64,000 nucleotides of DNA from Ascidia mentula (GCA_947561715.1 OX387204.1:8623001-8687000), one strand, 5' to 3'; positions 1 through 11,100 are shown, counted from the stretch's first letter. Numbers and translations: made by a program. The notes: a model not told the origin generated them from the letters alone.

Positions 1-222
1 AGTAACGCAACGGCACATCAAACCGTCCCACGACAGACGACACACCGGTGGCTGAACGTAGATGAAGTAATGGACTAAACTGCTTGGTAGTTTTTAACCT
101 TTCGATTGTCAAGTCGTGGCTTGTGACGTAATAGTAAGTAGTTTGCCATATGTCCAAATGCCCAAGAAAATGCAGTTGCAGTTCTTACTATTACTGGTGC
201 AATATCACTGATTTATGAAAAG
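1..222. other. Upstream region of CATSPER3
   Basis: Sequence before the first CatSper3 methionine. It should hold promoter and 5' untranslated sequence. No TATA box or other distinct element is recognised, and no coding exon was found. Confidence 0.4.
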
Positions 223-3200
223 ATGGCAACCGGTCATCGCAGACGTGGAGTTGTAATAGCGCAGGAAGAAGGACAGAAGTTCAATAGCGAATACCCTTTC
301 TTCGAAGACGATTGTGACAGCGATTCAGATGAATGGGATAAGGACCAGGGGTAGAGTATATGTGTAACGTATGGCACTGCTGGTATTTCCTCGCGTATTG
401 TTAATGTAAAAGGGTTGTTATTTAAAAGTGGGATAAATTATTGTATATTTCTCAGGTGCGAGGCCTGGAGAAAAGACAAGGTTATTCATGAAATGGCGCA
501 AGTTGTCAGTGAAAGTGGATTATTTAACGGTTTTATTATGTTGGCAATATTCGCTAATTCTATTCTTATGATGCTTGATGTCAACGACTATTACCCATCC
601 ATGCGACCATACTACCCGGTAAATATATGTTAGTTAAGTTGGTATAGTTGGTTTACAGTGCCAAATCTTGATATTTGCAGGCAGCCGATATACTTTTTCT
701 GACAATATATTCAGTTGAATTTCTGGTTAAAATTTATGCAGAACCTGTTGAGTATTGGAAGTCGTGGTCAAACAGATTTGACTTCTTTATCCTCCTAATT
801 TCGTACATGCAGGTAATCCGTGTTTTATGTTTGTGGTATAAATTCGTACTAACCGTGTGTGTATGCCAAATGCCTATGACATGCAGTGTTTTCCAAACTA
901 TTTTGTCCGCCAAACGCTGTAGAGTTAAATTTAAATTGACAAGGAAACTCCTAAATGTTGGGTAAATCTAAACGTTTTCATTAAAATTGCCGTATATTTA
1001 TCTAATGGGCTTTGTCGCCGATAGGCTTTGTCCAAAGCCGGAGAGCTAGTGGAACCCACTAGGTATATCAATACTTCTTATAACCTTCATCGTTTGTGTT
1101 CACCCCTGACAATGTTAGTGGCATTTCTTTCACTCACATGTTTTAGTGGCCCTGCACAGGCTAAACGCCGCAATGAGAGACAACCGAATCGCATTGCCTC
1201 CACTTAATGCTTGTAATTGCTGAATAAAGAAAGATAAATATATTTGTATAATATTCAGTGAAAACATTTTATTAATTTTGTACCTTGTCTCTTTTCAACC
1301 GTGCAAAAAAATCAAACACAGTAATATTGTTTCTTGCAGGTCTTTGTAGATCAGTTTTTTCAAGAGGCATCCGATGAGGCGTCCTGGACGGGGGCACTTC
1401 CTATGTTAAGAACGTTAAAAGCGACTAGAGCTCTTCGAGCAATGAGAGCGGTGTCGTTCGTTCGCGGGTTGCAAGTACGTAAAAAAGTACCAAAACGTTG
1501 CCATACGCATTGTTTTGCTTCCGAAGTGTTTGCAGTCCATATGACCTGATGCACATTTGTTGTCTTAGGTTCTCCTGACAGCTCTTATCGATACGATGAA
1601 GAAATCGTTTATCAACGTGATGCTTATTCTACTATTTGTTATGTTTCTCTTCGCGATTTTCGGTTACTACATGTTTGGATATGCTGGAGGAGACGAAGAA
1701 AATTGGGGAGACCTCGGCTCTGCGTTTCTTACCCTGTTCAGTTTTGTCACAGTAAGTAGCCTACGCCTTTCTAAAACCACCAAGTGTATGATTTTATATC
1801 AAAAGCGCAGCCATTGTTCCAGCTTGGCAATACACAGCTTTGGTAGAATACAAGCCACAATCTCAGTAGTTAGCTAATAAACGTTTTGTAAAGGCTAATA
1901 AATATGCAAGAAATAAACAATTTATTTTAATCTCAATAGCCCTTTGTTGAAACATATCAAAAATGCACCATCATGGCCGTGGCACATATACATACTTTGT
2001 ATGCTGAAAAAGAGAACACTTGATGACATTAACTTTTTTATTTATAAATCGCCATGAAAATTTTGTTTGCACAAATTGCATTAGTTTGGGAACTAACAAA
2101 CCTAGCAACAATTGTATGCGAAAATAGTGATCATGATATAATGTCGGTTTGGCAAATAGCCCGTGCGGCAACTCGTCGTATGTCATGATTGCCAAGGTCA
2201 CACGAGGCAAAAAGTAGCTCACGACTTTCCTTTACAAGTTTTGCACTGAGATGCCTTACCATGCCAGCTGGCATGCACTGCTTCACTGCACGTGACAGTA
2301 GTGGTGTGGAATGAAGGGCAATTTTCACGAAAGTGGTGACAAAATCAGGAATTGGCCCCCACCGATGGTTCTTAGTCGCCTGCCAGAGGGTTTGGAGAAA
2401 ATCCTCTAGCACTGAAAATAAGGGGTGGTTGGTTGGGACGCCTGACACATTGGATGCAGATGAAAGATCGTGTTCAGTTGAGCAACTAAGTAGGCGTCGA
2501 ACTCGTGTGCTTTGGTCGCTGGGCTTGTGTGGCGACATTTCGTGGAGAAACGGACTTATTTTGTTGGAAGCTAGAAGCGATTTTTCGCGCAGCACTAAAT
2601 TACTAAGAGCAATGTCTAGAGCGGCCACAGTCATTTTGGCTATTGCGGTACCAACTGGAGGAGCAAGATATACTTCTTCGGACATGAAATATCGGGGAAT
2701 GCCATGCTTTAACAAATACACAACCGCTGATTCCATATCTAGTTGCATGCATGTAAGAGTTATGTCAACAGCCACTGCAACAGAGTCTATTCTTGTTTCT
2801 TGCAGGACCAAACTAATTATGCGTCTCATAAATGCCACCATGCCAAGATAGTTTAGACTGTCCTTAAACATTTTGAGACGCTGGTGATTTATCCATCCAC
2901 ACTTTGCTGTTTCGCTGAAAGCATCCTGCAACATACCTATACTTGGTATTTTTATTGTGTTTTTAACTTTGAGCATGAAGTCACCCGCCATCGGTTCAAT
3001 GCAGTCATTGAAAAAGCAAAAACGCTGATCGTACAAAGCGGATAGTTGTTGATGAGCCTCCGATTTACTAGTCAAAGTTTTAAGTGCTTGGTCATACCCA
3101 CGGCAGGATTCAACAAGTCTTGCTTTTCTTGCAACTGCAGCAATTGTTGCAAGGCACACAGATAACGGGCAGTGGTCACGAATTAAACCCAATGCTCTTG

Positions 3201-6200
3201 TTAATTCAGTTTCTGCTATGTAGCCCTTTTGAAAGGCATGAAGTAGTTCTAGTAATGCTTGGGGCAGGTTAGTGCACATATCTTGCCACTTTGCCAGACT
3301 TGGTCGTAACTCCGCAGCAGTGCGTAAACTTTGAAGAAGCAAATCTGTTCGCACTGTGTCTACTTCTAATGTTTGCGTCTGCACATAGTTTAGGTGTGGA
3401 GTACACCAATTTTGCATCCATTGATACAGGAAAGTGCTCTCAATTGATTTTTGGTGTATTGTCTCCAATATTTTGTCTTTACCAAACTGTTTTGTCATTT
3501 TGCACACAATGAGAAAAGACAAATCAAAAATTATTGCTCTAACTTGGGCTGCCTTATTTGTTTCAGCAGCATTACTTCTTACTGCCTCATTACACATGAT
3601 CAACTTACTTGCAAGTGATGGTAATTGGTCCGATGCTGATGCTGCTGCAATGTAAATTTCAAATCTACCAGCGGCGCTAAGTTTTTGCAATGTAGTTAAA
3701 AGTTTTTCCTGCTCTGCTACAACATCTATTGAACCTACAAGAGAAATAAGTTGCTCCAAAGCCTTGTTGGCTTTAACAATCATCAATGGTTTTACAAGTT
3801 TTTCCTTGTGTAGCTCATGTGACATGTTCTCTCGCTGTTCATCTCTAGTTTTTTTAATTTGTTGAGCTGCGCTTTCAGCAATGAGACCAATGGAGGCAAA
3901 GTATTCTGTTAAAATTTTTATCCAGTTCAGATCTTCACCATATTGATCAAGAGTGTCCAGCAAGCTGTCCATACTTAAAAGTTTATTTATGGCCTCACAA
4001 AGTTGCAAATCAAACTGAGCTGCTTTCTTTCCCACAGTTCCAGATGGAGAGTCAAACTCCGATCCAATTACAGCTGATTTGATACCTTTAATTATTTTTG
4101 GCATACGGAGAAAGAGCATTGCACACCAGTGTGGCTCACAACCAGTGCTATTTTGAACTGCATCTAGGTAACACATTAGACAGGTTTGTATACAGTGAAA
4201 CAACACCTTGGCTGTGTCCAAACCAAGAACATCTGAAAGTAATATCAGCTGCTGTGATATGCCATTGTGTTCAGTAAGTTTCATATTTTCTACCTCAACC
4301 ATTAAAAGATTAGATATTGGCAAGCACGTTGGGAGAGTTTTGTTATATGGATAGGATGCCTTTGGTGATATGGAGCACCTAGAAAGTTGTGATACATGGT
4401 GACAGGATGCACTAATCTCTGCATGCAAAGAATGCTGACCAGAACTGTTTTTTATTACTGCCAAATCGGTCTCAATGTGACTCCACACACCACTTTCTTC
4501 AAATCTTGCTACAGTAAGAAGTGCAGATGTTCTCGGTTTGGTTGTGAGCTGATCCAGAGTAAAGCAGTTTAACTGAAGCAATTCCTCTGCAACATTGACA
4601 TAAACATCATGCATACCCTTTAAATACTGTTCAATGTTTCTCAAGAGCCATTGAAGTATCATGCGCAAAGAGCAGCACAATACCATACCATCCTCAATAA
4701 TGGGACTGCCATTTAGAATATTAATTAGTTGTTGAAGAAGTTTGTATACTGCCTTTGTACTGTCAATTTTGTGGAGGTCTTCATGTTTGGAAATTGCAGT
4801 AATGACAGAACCATAAGATAATAAACCAGTGTTCAATGCATGCCATATATACTCCAAAAGTAAGCAGTTTGGTGATGGACCAACAAACGCTTGTGAGACC
4901 AAAGCATCCGCAACATGAAATACATCAGAGGAATTAACCAAATATTTTCTAATATAAGCAGACCATTTTTTCTCTGGCCATCTATCCTTCCATGAGGTTA
5001 AAATAATTTGCTTCAGGTCATTATGCATGTTTGATATCATCCTCACCTATCTCCAGAAGCCTATTTTTCAAAAAAAACGTTCAAAGAAAATTACCAAAAT
5101 ATTATGCACAAGACAAATCCCAGTGGTCAGTGCACTAGATTGAAAAGTTTTTTTTTCGTCAATTGTTGATTGCAACATTTTTCGTATGTTAATGTATTAG
5201 CTAGTTTTTATTCCGAGGATTATCGGAATATTTTCGCAAACATTTTTTCCAATCTGGCTAGTGCGATTAGGGATTAATCTCTGCCTGCCATTCTTATCCA
5301 TAGTGGAATAATAGCACATAGAGTTAATTTTGATAACCCAAACACGGGAAATCACATCATGTTTACCCAAAACCATTGCAATTTGCAACCCGATATTTCA
5401 AGAGCTTGCAGGAACCGGTAATAGCGATTAGATACTCAAGAAGAACTTTCTGCCAGCATAATCAGCAAATATCTACTTACTCTTGTCTGTCTGGCTGACT
5501 TCATGGAAAGGAAATATACTTTTACACAAGCCCTGTTTACATGGACGTCTAAAGCGGGTTCGCGGCACGCTTCTTACCCGCTTCCCGCCATTATCAGAAA
5601 AAGCGTTACGCATCACAGCCCAAGCTAGTTCGGAAGCGGTTTCGGCGAACTAGCTTAATAGGGGTGGGTTCGGAAGCTAGTTCGCCCAACTAGCTTCTTT
5701 TCGCGAACCAGCTGTTCGAAAAATTTGGCGGCAAAATCAACTTAGGTTAGGTTTGCTTGTTGATGTTTTTCGAAGATATTCGTTTTGAGGTTTTAATTTG
5801 TGTGCTTGGTATTAATATTTATTTCATAAAAAATGACAAAAATATTGCGAAAAAGTCCAGTAATTTGGACCAACGAAGCAATACAACAGTTGTTAAAAAG
5901 TGTTGAAGAAAGAAAAGTCCTGACTCCCACACTTCTTCACACAAACACCCAAAGCATTCTTTACTCAATCTGAAATGGGTCAACCACTGGGAATCATTAA
6001 AACCGGGAACTATAACATTCCACCATTGTCCTGACCTAAAACAAACGAAAATAACATTTAACTTAACCAAGATACAAAACTATGAATGTAAAGCGAAGCA
6101 CAGTATTCCAGTAAGCATAAAGTTTGGCCCATAAATACCACCAATATCTCACCTCTGCAATCGCCACGGCCGTTCAAGTCTTCGATTGTGAGAAAGCAAC

Positions 6201-8096
6201 GCATTGACATGTAACAACAGCAAAGCCTTTCTTCGTTTGCACCGTTTTTGGTAATTATGAAGTAAAAGTAGAGCCCTAACTTCCAATAAACTATCTGTTG
6301 CCGCCATATCCATTTTGCGAGAACCGAATTTCGCGCGATCATGTAAATTGAGCCCCGAAGCTCGCTCGTTATGGTATGTTAGTTCTTCACGGCTCGATGC
6401 CGCAAGCTCGTTCGCAAACCATTTCATGTAAACAGGGCTACATTCAAGTCTATGTAACATAGAAATGTGTGCGAATTTTAACGCTACGATTTCGTGTAGT
6501 ATTTCAACTTCAAGTTATAACCAAAAATAACAGATGGTGACCCTGTTCACACCTAATCATTAAAATTCGCACAGATTTCTGTTTTATACAGACTTATATG
6601 TGGATCAAATTTGGAAAAAAACTTTGTGACCCGGTGACCGGTGTGGTAGTATTTTCTGACTTAAATACGGGAGCTTTCCCCTTACATACTTTTTTAATGT
6701 AATTTAATATTATTTTGTTTATGGTGCAATATTGAAAAGTACAAAAGGGACATTAAGTATGTAAAATTGATTTATCTAATGTTTTTCATAGGTGGACGGT
6801 TGGTTCGATGCACAAATTGAAATGGACGAACGCACCACATTAACATCTCGTATTTATACAATCTTGTTTATTGTTGCTGGACACTTTCTAATTTTTAACA
6901 TTTTTATTGGGGTCAACATCATGAATATTCAAGAGGCAAACGAAACTTATCACGAGCAGGTGTGTTAGCGTTTTTTTAGATTAATTTAGCCTTATTAGGC
7001 CTGTCATGTAAGCCAATGCATGTTTTCATAACATGAAGCAACAAAATGTTGTCAGGTAATTGCTGAAAAAGAAGCAACATTGGCAAGAAAAAAAGAAAGT
7101 ATATTGCACCGGCAGCATGAGGACGTTCGGTTAGTACCTCAGTTGAACCGTGCCTTACGAATATGGTGCATGAATCAAACTGGTAACAAGTGTGGTTTCT
7201 GTAGTGTAGTGGTTATCACGTTCGCCTCACACGCGAAAGGTCCCCGGTTCGAGCCCGGGCAGAAACATCCTTTTTCCTGCACATTTCAATTTTTCAGGAA
7301 GCTGAAGGCAAAGCAAATCGAAAAAGATTGCGGCAACTTCTATGATATGGTAAAATCTTTTCAGCAGTCACTCCGCAACGACGACTATGTCATACAAGAA
7401 GATTTGGTGACAAACCTTGATTGGATTGAACTTTACATGGAAACTCTTGAACACATGGATAGTGCCGTTTTTAAGTAAGTTGAATGTTTGCATTTTGTTT
7501 TTATATCTTTGCGTGATCTTTCGCAGATAAGTAAGCAGTAGCACTTATAGTTAGGTTTTCGGCCCCATATTCGGCTGAAATATGCTTGTTTCTTTATTTA
7601 TTGTAATGTCCGGTTGGAGATAACCATCAAAATTTTTTGGTCATTTTATACTGTGGACAATGGATTTAAAACTGGGCTTTTGTGATGTGTAATAAAGGTC
7701 TACCAAGAAGAATTTATTTTCCAAAACAATATTTTAAGCCTCACGATGTGTCACTAAAGCATTTACAAATACAACGTAAATTTTATGAGAACAAACGTGA
7801 ATGATAAACGAAATTAAAACATTTGTTTCCGCCCGGGCTCGAACCGGGGACCTTTCGCGTGTTAGGCGAACGTGATAACCACTACACTACGGAAACCGAT
7901 GTCAACATGTGCTGGAACATCGGTTATAAATCTTACCGCTGACTGCAAATAAATGCAGTTGCCGACATTAAACAATTGAGTAATGTCAACTGAATTACTT
8001 TATGCTTTTTTCAGGGTACAGATGTTCCATTTTGAGCTGGCCAACATTTTGGCGCAAACATTGAACAAAGAAATCTCGAAAAGACTTGGAGAATAA
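223..8096 (+). CDS. CATSPER3: CatSper3, sperm cation channel subunit (nine exons, 413 aa)
   Basis: Pore-forming subunit of the sperm flagellar Ca2+ channel CatSper, a one-repeat (six-transmembrane) channel. Exons: 223-350, 456-618, 681-812, 1340-1474, 1569-1751, 6792-6959, 7056-7129, 7298-7474, 8015-8096. All junctions are GT-AG and the 1242 nt stay in frame. S1 (GFIMLAIFANSILMML) and S2 lie in exons 2-3, S3 spans exons 3-4, and S4 in exon 4 carries spaced Arg/Lys (LKATRALRAMRAVSFVRG). S5 and the pore helix are in exon 5. The filter is T247-V-D-G-W251, the CatSper T-x-D-x-W type, and is split by intron 5. S6 follows in exon 6. ENWGDLGSAFLTLFS, the filter and the C-terminal NL-x-IELY-x-TLE region match mammalian CatSper3 rather than CatSper1, 2 or 4. 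Length is close to human (398 aa). The start is the first ATG, giving a hydrophilic N terminus; exon 1 is the least certain exon. Intron 5 hosts MED24; introns 7 and 8 host tRNA-Val genes. Confidence 0.93.
2037..2042 (-). terminator. Poly(A) signal of MED24
   Basis: AATAAA on the minus strand, about 90 nt past the MED24 stop codon. It lies inside CatSper3 intron 5, so MED24 ends before reaching CatSper3 exon 5. Confidence 0.6.
2131..5040 (-). CDS. MED24: Mediator subunit 24, intronless, nested in CatSper3 intron 5
   Basis: Subunit of the Mediator tail/middle that links transcription activators, including nuclear receptors, to RNA polymerase II. One open frame of 969 aa covers the family end to end (human about 989 aa). 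The N-terminal LKQIILTSWKDRW matches human LKQAILQAWKERW, and VGPSPN, LSYGSVITAISK and RALLTVARFEES-type blocks follow. The C terminus ends in a DL-x6-RRVAARAI block like human DLSLPLGRQVAAKAI. An LLELL motif of the LxxLL kind is present. Two in-frame ATGs (5040 and 5028) could start translation; the second is closer to the mammalian N terminus. No intron is needed anywhere, whereas the vertebrate gene has many, which suggests a retroposed copy that took over, or wholesale intron loss. The frame looks intact and under selection. It is antisense to CATSPER3 and has its own poly(A) signal. Confidence 0.93.
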   Translation of the reverse strand: MISNMHNDLKQIILTSWKDRWPEKKWSAYIRKYLVNSSDVFHVADALVSQAFVGPSPNCLLLEYIWHALNTGLLSYGSVITAISKHEDLHKIDSTKAVYKLLQQLINILNGSPIIEDGMVLCCSLRMILQWLLRNIEQYLKGMHDVYVNVAEELLQLNCFTLDQLTTKPRTSALLTVARFEESGVWSHIETDLAVIKNSSGQHSLHAEISASCHHVSQLSRCSISPKASYPYNKTLPTCLPISNLLMVEVENMKLTEHNGISQQLILLSDVLGLDTAKVLFHCIQTCLMCYLDAVQNSTGCEPHWCAMLFLRMPKIIKGIKSAVIGSEFDSPSGTVGKKAAQFDLQLCEAINKLLSMDSLLDTLDQYGEDLNWIKILTEYFASIGLIAESAAQQIKKTRDEQRENMSHELHKEKLVKPLMIVKANKALEQLISLVGSIDVVAEQEKLLTTLQKLSAAGRFEIYIAAASASDQLPSLASKLIMCNEAVRSNAAETNKAAQVRAIIFDLSFLIVCKMTKQFGKDKILETIHQKSIESTFLYQWMQNWCTPHLNYVQTQTLEVDTVRTDLLLQSLRTAAELRPSLAKWQDMCTNLPQALLELLHAFQKGYIAETELTRALGLIRDHCPLSVCLATIAAVARKARLVESCRGYDQALKTLTSKSEAHQQLSALYDQRFCFFNDCIEPMAGDFMLKVKNTIKIPSIGMLQDAFSETAKCGWINHQRLKMFKDSLNYLGMVAFMRRIISLVLQETRIDSVAVAVDITLTCMQLDMESAVVYLLKHGIPRYFMSEEVYLAPPVGTAIAKMTVAALDIALSNLVLREKSLLASNKISPFLHEMSPHKPSDQSTRVRRLLSCSTEHDLSSASNVSGVPTNHPLFSVLEDFLQTLWQATKNHRWGPIPDFVTTFVKIALHSTPLLSRAVKQCMPAGMVRHLSAKLVKESRELLFASCDLGNHDIRRVAARAICQTDIIS
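5041..5528. other. Presumed MED24 promoter region
   Basis: About 490 bp between the MED24 start and the Harbinger-type element, inside CatSper3 intron 5. It must contain the MED24 promoter unless this lies inside the element. A GTGAGG just upstream of the first ATG resembles a splice donor but no upstream exon was found. Confidence 0.35.
5529..6439. mobile_element. PIF/Harbinger-type DNA transposon, internally deleted
   Basis: The element ends in perfect 15-bp inverted repeats, AGCCCTGTTTACATG, flanked on both sides by ACA, a 3-bp target duplication typical of PIF/Harbinger. The left arm (about 5620-5720) holds several direct and inverted copies of an AGCTAGTTCG / CGAACTAGCT motif, likely subterminal repeats. 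Inside, on the minus strand, are two exons of a Harbinger transposase N-terminal region, but the catalytic DDE part is missing. At about 0.9 kb it is far shorter than an autonomous element (about 3 kb). It sits in CatSper3 intron 5, about 490 bp upstream of MED24. Confidence 0.75.
5819..6313 (-). pseudogene. Harbinger transposase remnant (N-terminal exons only)
   Basis: Exon 6153-6313 (MDMAATDSLL... to RPWRLQ) joins exon 6035 downward through a phase-2 GT-AG intron, giving SGQWWNVIVPGF then QWLTHFRLSKECFGCL. The WW-x3-V, F-x-D-x-QW and FR-(L/M)-S-x3-F pattern is the N-terminal signature of HARBI1-like nucleases. The frame then runs into low-complexity hydrophobic sequence and a stop near 5819, with no DDE domain, so it cannot encode an active transposase. 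Confidence 0.6.
7195..7267 (+). tRNA. tRNA-Val (CAC)
   Basis: A 73-nt cloverleaf: acceptor stem GTTTCTG with CAGAAAC, D arm with TAGTGGTTA, anticodon loop CTCACAC with anticodon CAC, T arm GGTTCGAGCC, discriminator A. Both internal Pol III boxes are present and a T5 run follows at 7270. It lies on the sense strand inside the 168-nt CatSper3 intron 7, ending 30 nt before the splice acceptor. Confidence 0.97.
7824..7896 (-). tRNA. tRNA-Val (AAC)
   Basis: A 73-nt cloverleaf with acceptor stem GTTTCCG paired to CGGAAAC and anticodon loop CTAACAC, anticodon AAC (read as IAC after editing). It matches the CAC gene 556 bp away except for the first anticodon base and one compensated acceptor-stem pair (C-G here, U-A there). 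A T4 run follows it on the minus strand. It lies in CatSper3 intron 8, in inverted orientation to the other tRNA. Confidence 0.97.
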
Positions 8097-8117
8097 CAAG
8101 GACAAAATTGAACATAC

Positions 8118-8123
8118 AATAAA
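8118..8123 (+). terminator. Poly(A) signal of CATSPER3
   Basis: AATAAA 22 nt after the CatSper3 stop codon, between it and the stop codon of the convergent gene. Confidence 0.65.
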
Positions 8124-8158
8124 TGTTTATCTAGTTTCAAAAATGGTATACAAACAGA

Positions 8159-11100
8159 TTAAAACACGTAAGGTCTAGGTATGCCCTTTCTTGTGCGCCC
8201 ACTGTAGTAATCCTGGAGCATTTGTGGTGCGTATTTTGGATACTGGGCATATTCTTTGAACATGAGACTTTTGGAAGTTGGCGGTGATAATTCTGGAACA
8301 ACTGCATGTACCACAGCTTGAACTTTTGTTGGATCTTCTCTTTTGCGACCGAAAACTCTGGAAGTGGTTCGTGCACTTTCTGTTGGAGCGCCATCCCAAG
8401 AAGCCACTTTAAGTGTGTCGTTTACAGAACCTGCACAAACATACGATAATCATAAGGCTTGTGCAATGACTAAAATTACCGCAGTACCTTGGAAAATATA
8501 AATGTTCTTGTTTCTAAGAAACGTGCCTTTTTGGGATTTTAGTGCCCAGATATTTTATCTAACGGTGTATATTCGCATGAAAGTTGATTTTTAGCCGAAT
8601 GGCGCATGCGCTGTGGGAGCCAAAACGTTTGGTAAATCACGTCAACAAACAAAAAATCGTCACTGAAAAAGGGTCATCATCAAAATTTTTATTCATCGCA
8701 TCATCATAAAGCAGATTTATTTATGATACAGGCCGACGGTAACTCGCGCTGTTTGTGATGGTTACTATTTAAAAGTTTCCGCAATGTAAGTCATATATTA
8801 GTCACATACTTGCTTAAGTCCCATCATTGTATTTTAGGTGCTCAATTTATCCAAAGGCAATCTCGCTGCGACGTGGGTTAGTGTTTTTGATACAGTCAGT
8901 AATCCAAGACGTTTCGTGAACAACTTATATTACAATTAAAAAATCATTGACGGGAAATACTGTGCGTAAGTTCATGTGGCCTATGCAGGCCATTCCGCCC
9001 TTATTTCTAAGATTAGTTCTTATTTTTGAGGTCGACGTCTTAGAAATGCAAGCATCCATATTTTTGGCATTTTTAAAGCTGTTTGGCGTTATTTTCAACA
9101 TGTTTTGGCTCAAGCAAGGTTAAGCCGTTTTTCCTGTTTTTAGAAAAAATCATTTATTCCATCCTTACATTAAAAAAAGTGCTAAAATGTCACACATGCT
9201 GAAAAATGTAGAATTATTTGAGGTAAATCGTATTCCATTTTAGTTCTCCTTTCTCGTTTTTTTCGCAGATGGCCACTCTGATTATATAAGCATCACAATA
9301 ACCGACCTTCCGACAATGGCTTCAAAGCAGGTCGATTCAAGTCTTTAATTGGTAGGTATGGAAACACTTGTTCATCTTTTGAACTAGCACCTGCATGGTA
9401 GACATGAAAAGATATATAAATAATATAGAGCCAATGAACTGAATTATGCTGCAGATCGTTTAACTTAGCCACACGAAGCTGCACTGGAAAGGATATATTT
9501 CGAATTAGGGTAGAGAAGTAGAATAAAAACAGTGTCCACGAAATTTTAATTCTCTGCGGATAATAGTGTTTTATTTTCGAAGAAAGATGTTTACCTGACA
9601 AATGTGGCTGATATTTGTTTTTTCGAGGCTTGAGAACGGAGTTAGTTAAATCCCTTGCAAGGTCGGCTGTTAAGCGGGAGTTTCTTGGTATAACCGGAAA
9701 AAGTCTTGTCTGAACAAGCTTCAATTTTACCATCATATTTAATTAGTTTAAAAAAATTCGCGGTAATAACTTTTACTTTTACGAAAATTTTATATGATCA
9801 TGATAGCCTATATACCTCATTTTTTTCGCTATCTGGTTTATTTAATTCAGGCACGATGCCGGTGACACATTCTTCAGTTTGCCGAGCAGGCTTGGATCGT
9901 TGAATTTCCTGATTGAAAATATGTCTTAGGAGAATTTTGACAAAAAACAGATGTGACGCAAACAACCACTTTTTAACGGTGTAATAAGCCTACCACGGAC
10001 ATAACTAAGTTAACTGGGTCATAAACCAACCTATTATCCACAGACACAGTTATTACGTTTTGTTACTTTGCTACTTCGTAAATGAGAATGACGTAATAAA
10101 TAGGGATGCACCGAAAGTTCGGTTTGCCGAATTTATTCGGCCGAAACTAAGGTTTTCCCAATTATTCGGTTTCGGCCGAATATTTCTGCAAAATTCGGCC
10201 GAAACCGAAACTTTTTTATTGCATATAACGCTGAAACGCAAAGTTTAGAAAAGGTCAACTGTGAATATGTTCGTTTCAGTTGTCGACTTTCACAGAAATG
10301 ATAAAAATCAACTTTAAAGCACTTGGTACAGAAAACGTGGTTATTCTTCAAGCGCCAAAAAAGGCTGTGTGATAGGATAAGATCTAATCCACTAAATGTT
10401 TTGTTTAAATTTATTGTGTTTAAAGAGATGGATACCAAAATTAGTTTCGGTTTATTCGGCCGAATTAATTCGGCAACTTTTGCCGAATATTCGGTTTCGG
10501 CCGAATATAAAAATAGCTGTTTCGGTGCATCACTAGTAATAAACATAGCATACCGCTTTTTGGTATTCTCGAAACGATCTGTGAGTGTTCGACACGTATG
10601 GAGAATCGACAGGTCTACTGAAAAACTCCTCAGCGGTCATTCTGGTTCTGACCACCGGAACTCCCTGCAAAGTTTCACAAGCGTCAAAATAAGGTGTTTG
10701 ACCAATTGTGTGTTGCCGCAAGACGTCTGTTCACAATGCACATGTTGCATTTCAACGTGCTCGTGGCTTTTCTGTGTAATTAACTGAATGGCAACATGCG
10801 GTGTTCGACTTGACAAGCAATTGATATTCATGTTTTAACCAAATATTTTTAAAGAGGAATTATTACAAATAAATTTACACCGTTTCGGAAATTGTCGCGC
10901 TGTGGCTATTCAAAACTTTGGCCACGGACGCCAATGCAATATATGCAGTTTGTATTGTCCCCTTTGTTCAGGGATAAAATCTCTTCATTTGAAAAGTCTC
11001 ACACGGAAACTGTCACGAAGATTGGCCAAACAATCAAACGGTCCTTCTAAAAACTATTTTATTGTTTGCGTAATTGTCGCTTTGATATATACATACACAA

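Noticed and set aside
2333-2851. 172-codon plus-strand frame
   Set aside because: It lies fully antisense to MED24 and is a shadow of that gene.
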